Assembly (NCBI RefSeq): GCF_002087075.1
Contig: NZ_MWSM01000062.1
Span: 1-14,885, forward strand
Length of the DNA: 14,885 bases
Reading direction: 5' to 3'
Source: Streptococcus pseudopneumoniae ATCC BAA-960 = CCUG 49455
GTDB taxonomy: Bacteria > Bacillota > Bacilli > Lactobacillales > Streptococcaceae
Below are positions 6,787 to 14,885 of the stretch, in pieces. The position numbers and the translations under genes are program-made. Position 1 is the stretch's first letter. Every line of letters starts with the position of its first letter. The notes under the pieces are model-generated. The model was not told where the DNA came from, made no database searches, and saw only the letters and a list, made by a program, of their open reading frames with translations.

Positions 6787-6816
6787 GAAAAGCGAAAGAG
6801 AGCCCGAAGGCTCTCT
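6787..6816 (-). terminator. rpoC terminator with UUCG loop
   Basis: On the minus strand AGAGAGCC, TTCG and GGCTCTCT form an 8-bp stem with a very stable UUCG tetraloop, followed by TTCGCTTTTC. It begins about 10 nt after the rpoC stop and should end most rpoBC transcripts before ndk. Confidence 0.85.
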
Positions 6817-6825
6817 CATTCTCTT

Positions 6826-9800
6826 TTATTCTACTGTTTCTTCCACAGTTTCAACGGCAGTATCCACAACTACTTCTGTTGTTTCTTCGTTTCCTTCTTC
6901 CTCTACTGGAGGATTAAGGTATTCTTCTTCGTTGATAGCATGTGGTTCAAGGTTACGGTAGCGAGCCATACCAGTACCTGCTGGGATGATCTTACCGATG
7001 ATAACATTTTCTTTAAGTCCAAGGAGATGGTCTTTCTTACCACGGATAGCCGCGTCAGTAAGGACACGAGTTGTTTCCTGGAAGGAAGCCGCTGACAAGA
7101 AACTGTTGGTTTCAAGTGAGGCTTTGGTAATTCCCATGAGGACTGGGCGACCTGTCGCTGGAACACCACCTGCGATAAGGACATCTTTGTTGGCATCTGT
7201 AAAGTCATTGATATCCATGAGGGTACCCATGAGAAGATCTGTGTCACCTGGATCCATGACACGGACTTTACGAATCATTTGACGAACCATTACCTCGATG
7301 TGTTTGTCACCGATTTCTACCCCTTGGCTACGGTAAACTTTTTGTACTTCACCGAGAAGGTAAGTTTCAACTGACAAGACATCACGAACTGCAAGGAGAC
7401 GTTTTGGTTGGATAGAACCTTCTGTCAGAGCAGCACCACGCGCTACTTGGTTCCCAACTTCAACACGCATACGAGCGGTAAATGGAACAACATATTCGCC
7501 TTCACCAGTTTCGCCCTTAACAAAGACTTTCTTGGTACGAGTTGAAGCATCTTCTTCGATAGCTGTAACTTGTCCTTTAACCTCTGTGATAACCGCTTCC
7601 CCTTTAGGATTGCGGGCTTCAAAGATTTCTTGGACACGAGGAAGACCCTGAGTGATATCGGTATTTGAGGCAACCCCACCCGTGTGGAAGGTACGCATTG
7701 TAAGCTGTGTACCAGGTTCCCCGATAGATTGGGCAGCGATTGTTCCAACTGCTTCACCAACTTCAACCGCATCACCAGTCGCCAAGTTGATACCATAACA
7801 GTGACGGCAGACACCGTGACGAGTGTTACATGTAAATACAGAGCGGATAGTCACTTCTTCCACACCAGCATTGACAATTTCACGCGCCTTGTCTTCTGTA
7901 ATCAACTCATTTGGACCGATAATAACTGCACCAGTTTCTGGATGTTTAACAGTTTTCTTAGTGTAACGACCATTGAGACGCTCTTCGAGAGACTCGATCA
8001 TCTCTTTTCCTTCTGCGATAGAACGGATCAAGAGACCACGGTCTGTTCCACAGTCGTCCTCACGGATGATAACGTCTTGGGCAACGTCAACCAAACGACG
8101 AGTCAAGTAACCTGAGTCGGCTGTCTTAAGGGCCGTATCGGTCATACCTTTACGGGCACCGTGAGTTGAGAAGAACATTTCGAGTACTGACAAACCTTCG
8201 CGGAAGTTTGAAAGGATTGGCAATTCCATGATACGTCCGTTCGGAGCCGCCATCAGACCACGCATACCGGCAAGCTGTGAGAAGTTTGAGATGTTACCAC
8301 GGGCTCCAGAGTCCATCATCATAACGATTGGATTCTTCGGATCTTGGTTAGCAATCAAGCGTTTCTCTAGTTTTTCACGGGCAGCACGCCATTCAGCTGT
8401 AACAGCATTGTAACGCTCGTCGTCTGTAATCATACCACGACGGAATTGTTTTGTGATTTGTTCTACACGTTTGTGTGATTCTTCAATGATTTCAGCCTTG
8501 TCGTCAACGACTGGAATATCGGCAATACCCACTGTCAATCCTGCAAGAGTTGAGTGGTGGTAACCGAGGTTCTTCATACGGTCAAGTAGAGCAGAAGTTT
8601 CTGTCGTACGGAAACGTTTGAAGATTTCAGCGATGATATTTCCAAGATTTTTCTTCTTGAATGGAGGGTTGAGTTCAAGTTTGCTGATTGCTTCTTTGAT
8701 ATCTCCACCAAGTGGCAAGAAATATTTAGCTGGAACGCCTTCTGTCAAGTTGGCATTGTTTGGCTCTTGCAAGTATGGTAGACCCTCTGGCATGATATCG
8801 TTGAAGAGGATTTTACCAACTGTTGTAAGCAAAACTTTATGTTTTTGCTCTTCTGTCCATGGTTTGTTGAGGCTATCTGTTGCAATACCAACACGTGAGT
8901 GGAGGTGAACATAACCATTACGGTAAGCCATAACCGCTTCGTCACGGTCTTTGAAGACCATTCCTTCACCTTCACGACCAGCTTCTTCCATAGTCAAGTA
9001 GTAGTTACCCAAAACCATGTCCTGAGATGGAGTAACAACTGGTTTACCATCTTTCGGGTTCAAGATGTGCTCAGCAGCAAGCATCAAGATACGTGCTTCT
9101 GCTTGGGCTTCTTCTGAAAGCGGTACGTGGATGGCCATTTGGTCTCCGTCAAAGTCGGCATTATAGGCTTCACAGACAAGTGGGTGCAAGCGAAGGGCCT
9201 TACCATCAATCAAGACTGGCTCGAAGGCTTGGATCCCCAAACGGTGAAGGGTCGGTGCGCGGTTCAAAAGCACTGGGTGTTCTTTGATCACTTCTTCAAG
9301 AATATCCCAGATACGCTCATCTCCACGTTCCACCAAGCGTTTAGCAGCTTTGACGTTTTGCACGATATCACGTGCAACGATTTCACGCATCACAAATGGT
9401 TTAAAGAGCTCGATCGCCATTTCACGTGGCACACCACATTGGTACATCTTAAGAGTTGGACCAACGGCGATAACGGAACGTCCTGAGAAGTCAACACGTT
9501 TACCGAGCAAGTTTTGACGGAAACGTCCCTGTTTCCCTTTGAGCATGTGACTCAATGATTTCAGTGGACGGCTACCTGGTCCTGTGATTGGACGACCACG
9601 ACGACCATTGTCAATCAAAGCGTCAACCGCTTCTTGAAGCATACGCTTCTCATTTTGAACGATAATACCTGGTGCATTCAACTCGAGCAAACGAGCCAAA
9701 CGGTTGTTACGGTTGATAACACGGCGGTAAAGGTCATTCAGGTCAGATGAGGCAAAACGGCCACCATCCAACTGCAACATTGGACGAAGATCTGGTGGAA

Positions 9801-10503
9801 TAACCGGAAGGATGTTGAGAATCATCCATTCAGGTTTGTTTCCAGACTTATAAAAGGCATCTAAAACATCCAAACGACGGATTGCTTTGACACGTTTTTG
9901 TCCAGTCGCTGTTTTCAACTCTTCTTTGAGTTCAGCAATTTCTTTTTCAAGATCTACTTGTTTTAAAAGGTCTTGGATAGCTTCGGCACCCATCTTGGCA
10001 ACGAACGATCCATAACCATACTCACGCAAGCGCTCACGGTATTCGCGCTCTGTCATGATAGACTTGTGCTCAAGTGGTGTATCCTTAGGATCAATCACCA
10101 CATAAGCCGCAAAGTAGATAACTTCCTCGAGGGCACGAGGGCTCATATCAAGGGTCAAGCCCATACGGCTTGGAATCCCCTTGAAGTACCAGATGTGAGA
10201 TACAGGAGCTTTCAACTCGATGTGCCCCATACGCTCACGACGAACTTTTGTACGCGTTACTTCAACCCCACAACGGTCACAAACAATCCCTCTGTAACGA
10301 ATGCGTTTGTACTTACCACAAGCACATTCCCAGTCTTTTGTAGGTCCAAAGATAACTTCATCAAAGAGACCTTCACGTTCTGGTTTCAAGGTACGGTAAT
10401 TGATTGTTTCAGGTTTTTTGACTTCTCCATAAGACCATGAACGGACTTTACTTGGAGAAGCTAGGGTGATTTGCATACTTTTAAAACGATTTACATCAAC
10501 CAC
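6826..10503 (-). CDS. rpoC: DNA-directed RNA polymerase subunit beta'
   Basis: This is the complete 1225-residue largest subunit of RNA polymerase, the usual streptococcal length. The N-terminal zinc site is C60, C62, C75 and C78. The clamp and switch regions follow. The catalytic magnesium motif is [10 protein letters not shown] (448-457, with D450, D452 and D454). The bridge helix is about 760-795 and the second zinc site is C818, C892, C899 and C902. The trigger loop around 925-960 ([18 protein letters not shown]) has no large lineage insertion of the kind seen in enterobacteria. The last 35 residues are an acidic low-complexity tail. The start is GTG, preceded by AAGGGAAG. It lies 32 nt after rpoB and shares its promoter. 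Internal antisense frames are shadows. Confidence 0.98.
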   Translation of the reverse strand: MVDVNRFKSMQITLASPSKVRSWSYGEVKKPETINYRTLKPEREGLFDEVIFGPTKDWECACGKYKRIRYRGIVCDRCGVEVTRTKVRRERMGHIELKAPVSHIWYFKGIPSRMGLTLDMSPRALEEVIYFAAYVVIDPKDTPLEHKSIMTEREYRERLREYGYGSFVAKMGAEAIQDLLKQVDLEKEIAELKEELKTATGQKRVKAIRRLDVLDAFYKSGNKPEWMILNILPVIPPDLRPMLQLDGGRFASSDLNDLYRRVINRNNRLARLLELNAPGIIVQNEKRMLQEAVDALIDNGRRGRPITGPGSRPLKSLSHMLKGKQGRFRQNLLGKRVDFSGRSVIAVGPTLKMYQCGVPREMAIELFKPFVMREIVARDIVQNVKAAKRLVERGDERIWDILEEVIKEHPVLLNRAPTLHRLGIQAFEPVLIDGKALRLHPLVCEAYNADFDGDQMAIHVPLSEEAQAEARILMLAAEHILNPKDGKPVVTPSQDMVLGNYYLTMEEAGREGEGMVFKDRDEAVMAYRNGYVHLHSRVGIATDSLNKPWTEEQKHKVLLTTVGKILFNDIMPEGLPYLQEPNNANLTEGVPAKYFLPLGGDIKEAISKLELNPPFKKKNLGNIIAEIFKRFRTTETSALLDRMKNLGYHHSTLAGLTVGIADIPVVDDKAEIIEESHKRVEQITKQFRRGMITDDERYNAVTAEWRAAREKLEKRLIANQDPKNPIVMMMDSGARGNISNFSQLAGMRGLMAAPNGRIMELPILSNFREGLSVLEMFFSTHGARKGMTDTALKTADSGYLTRRLVDVAQDVIIREDDCGTDRGLLIRSIAEGKEMIESLEERLNGRYTKKTVKHPETGAVIIGPNELITEDKAREIVNAGVEEVTIRSVFTCNTRHGVCRHCYGINLATGDAVEVGEAVGTIAAQSIGEPGTQLTMRTFHTGGVASNTDITQGLPRVQEIFEARNPKGEAVITEVKGQVTAIEEDASTRTKKVFVKGETGEGEYVVPFTARMRVEVGNQVARGAALTEGSIQPKRLLAVRDVLSVETYLLGEVQKVYRSQGVEIGDKHIEVMVRQMIRKVRVMDPGDTDLLMGTLMDINDFTDANKDVLIAGGVPATGRPVLMGITKASLETNSFLSAASFQETTRVLTDAAIRGKKDHLLGLKENVIIGKIIPAGTGMARYRNLEPHAINEEEYLNPPVEEEGNEETTEVVVDTAVETVEETVE

Positions 10504-10535
10504 TATTTCTTCCCTTTCTATTCTAAGTGAACTGC

Positions 10536-14147
<3,612 letters not shown>

Positions 14148-14298
14148 GATGATTCTCCTTTGTAAATAAGTTCCAAGCCTTGTCAATCAGGCTTTCTAAT
14201 CGTCATATGGTTGTAAAACCCCTATCACCGCGTCCCTTTGATAAATTTTCAGAATCTTTAAGTCTTTGTTACAAATAATCAAAATACTGAAAATAAGC

Positions 14299-14375
14299 AC
14301 AAAAAGAGCAGCTAAATCTGACTTTTTCAGAAGATTTAACTGCTGTGAGCCTTGTCTGGACAATATTTCAGACAA
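14299..14375 (-). promoter_or_regulatory. rpoBC leader hairpins, second one terminator-like (candidate attenuator)
   Basis: In the minus-strand leader RNA a first hairpin pairs TTGTCTG and CAGACAA (14352-14375). A second, 13-position hairpin with one mismatch (14307-14344; arms AGCAGTTAAATCT and AGATTTAGCTGCT) is followed at once by CTTTTTG. The second has the form of an intrinsic terminator, about 50 nt from the promoter start and about 160 nt before rpoB. No leader peptide or known riboswitch is apparent. Attenuation is inferred. Confidence 0.6.
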
Positions 14376-14399
14376 AACCTACGACAAATGATTACTCAT

Positions 14400-14428
14400 A
14401 TTATACCCTATTTAGCTAGATTTTTCAA
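14400..14428 (-). promoter_or_regulatory. rpoBC promoter (sigma-A)
   Basis: On the minus strand TTGAAA (14423-14428), a 17-nt spacer and a perfect TATAAT (14400-14405) form a strong promoter. It is the only good one upstream of rpoB in the window and diverges from the tRNA promoter. The 91 bases between the two promoters hold no gene; a short palindrome ATTCGAAT at 14481-14488 is the only structure seen. Confidence 0.85.
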
Positions 14429-14519
14429 GGGGATTCAGTAGTTTTTTGGTAATTTTTTCCCATAGAAAACTTGGCATCACATTCGAATCACACTATGGTA
14501 CAAAAAACTGAAAAAGCTA

Positions 14520-14548
14520 TTGACTGAAAATCATTTTCAAGGTATAAT
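14520..14548 (+). promoter_or_regulatory. tRNA-Cys promoter with palindromic spacer
   Basis: TTGACT (14520-14525), a 17-nt spacer and TATAAT (14543-14548) form a near-consensus sigma-A promoter 12 nt before the tRNA. The perfect palindrome TGAAAATCATTTTCA (14525-14539) fills the spacer; it could be a repressor site or chance. Confidence 0.88.
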
Positions 14549-14560
14549 AAGAAACGTTAA

Positions 14561-14631
14561 GGCGGTATAGCCAAGTGGTAAGGCACGGCTCTGCAAAAGC
14601 TTGATCGTCGGTTCAAATCCGTCTACCGCCT
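14561..14631 (+). tRNA. tRNA-Cys (anticodon GCA)
   Basis: A 71-nt cloverleaf. The seven-pair acceptor stem is GGCGGTA/TACCGCC, the D arm is GCC...GGC, and the anticodon loop CTGCAAA carries GCA. The variable loop has four nt, the T loop is TTCAAAT, and the discriminator base is U73, as expected for cysteine. No CCA is encoded. Two stem positions do not pair: C27 with U43, and U50 with U64. Confidence 0.96.
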
Positions 14632-14666
14632 TCTATAACTTGATTTATCAGGTTTCAAATGAACAG

Positions 14667-14694
14667 AAAGCCCAATTTGAAGGGCTTTTTTATT
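14667..14694 (+). terminator. Terminator after tRNA-Cys
   Basis: AAAGCCC (14667-14673) pairs with GGGCTTT (14682-14688) across an 8-nt loop, followed by TTTTATTTTTC. It lies 35 nt after the tRNA, which is therefore a single-gene transcription unit. Confidence 0.88.
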
Positions 14695-14768
14695 TTTCTT
14701 CTGATAAATACGGATAATTTTGAAAAACTTTTGGGGCAAAGGTAACCGCCCAATAACGAAGTATATTG

Positions 14769-14818
14769 AAAAATCTCCAGACTAGAGAACTCACGGATAG
14801 TTCCTAATCTGGAGATTT
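14769..14818 (-). terminator. Long hairpin terminator of the IS66 element
   Basis: AAATCTCCAGA (14771-14781) and TCTGGAGATTT (14808-14818) pair perfectly. The stem continues inward with one mismatch and one bulge (TAG/CTA, GAACT/AGTTC) to a 7-nt loop, about 20 pairs in all. On the minus strand it follows the transposase stop by two nt and ends in TTTTTC, so it most likely stops transcription out of the element. Confidence 0.65.
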
Positions 14819-14819
14819 C

Positions 14820-14885
14820 TTATTTGCACTTTTCTTGTACAACTTTATTCCATGGTAAATAAGCCTCTAAAACCTCTTTGTTTAC
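14820..14885 (-). CDS. IS66-family transposase, C-terminal end (partial)
   Basis: The last 21 codons and the stop of a minus-strand gene enter at the window edge: VNKEVLEAYLPWNKVVQEKC, then K and TAA (14820-14822). The YLPW near the end is typical of the C-terminal domain of IS66 TnpC transposases. The rest, including the DDE catalytic core, lies outside the window, so I cannot say whether it is functional. The bases to its left include GGTAACCGCCC at about 14741-14751, which may be the element's terminal repeat, but I cannot confirm the boundary. Confidence 0.6.
   Translation of the reverse strand, partial: VNKEVLEAYLPWNKVVQEKCK

Noticed and set aside
6695..7282. Several plus-strand ORFs opposite ndk and the rpoC 3' end
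   Set aside because: They are antisense to conserved RpoC codons and the rpoC terminator, with low-complexity Ser/Thr or Phe products.
9093..9517. Plus-strand ORFs opposite the rpoC catalytic region
   Set aside because: Antisense to the [10 protein letters not shown] area, without ribosome sites; typical shadows of a long conserved gene.

Overview
The window reads as a chromosomal segment of a mitis-group Streptococcus (S. mitis, S. pseudopneumoniae or S. pneumoniae). The evidence is RpoB and RpoC proteins of pneumococcal length and sequence, choline-binding surface proteins of the CbpG and CbpF types, a PhrA-type signal peptide ending SNGLDVGKAD, and low-GC DNA with strong extended -10 promoters. 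I cannot fix the species by eye.

Layout from left to right. 1-1430: the C-terminal part of a bacteriocin-associated FtsX-like membrane protein and its ABC ATPase. 1571-1849: an unrecognised 92-residue gene. 1917-3195: a divergent quorum-sensing pair, the TPR/HTH regulator tprA (minus) and the pro-peptide gene phrA (plus), with promoters facing away from each other and a 10-bp direct repeat between them. 3196-3848: about 650 bases with no intact gene. They hold the 3' remnant of an IS110-family transposase, a probable relic of an Fst-like type I toxin, and a short perfect inverted repeat; 3196-3349 shows nothing else I recognise. 3849-6056: a two-gene choline-binding operon, a V8/CbpG-like serine protease interrupted by one in-frame TAA, followed by an intact CbpF-like protein and a strong terminator. 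6304-6717: ndk on the minus strand. 6826-14147: rpoC and rpoB, also on the minus strand. 14148-14560: the rpoB leader, which contains a terminator-like hairpin, and two divergent promoters (rpoBC to the left, tRNA to the right). 14561-14631: tRNA-Cys(GCA). 14769-14885: the terminator and last codons of an IS66-family transposase that runs off the window.

The right half is ordinary core genome. The left half, 1-6250, is an accessory island next to rpoC and ndk. As I recall it, in pneumococcal strains such as D39 and TIGR4 the interval between phrA and rpoC carries the lantibiotic operon that TprA/PhrA controls. Here that interval holds only IS debris, the toxin relic and the choline-binding pair. 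The signalling module is therefore intact but its usual output is not in the window.

The most interesting points are the orphaned TprA/PhrA circuit and its candidate operator repeats, the single nonsense codon in an otherwise intact CbpG-like protease, the attenuator-like hairpin in the rpoBC leader, the decayed Fst-like toxin, and a 15-bp palindrome that fills the spacer of the tRNA-Cys promoter. I did not find a convincing wholly new system.
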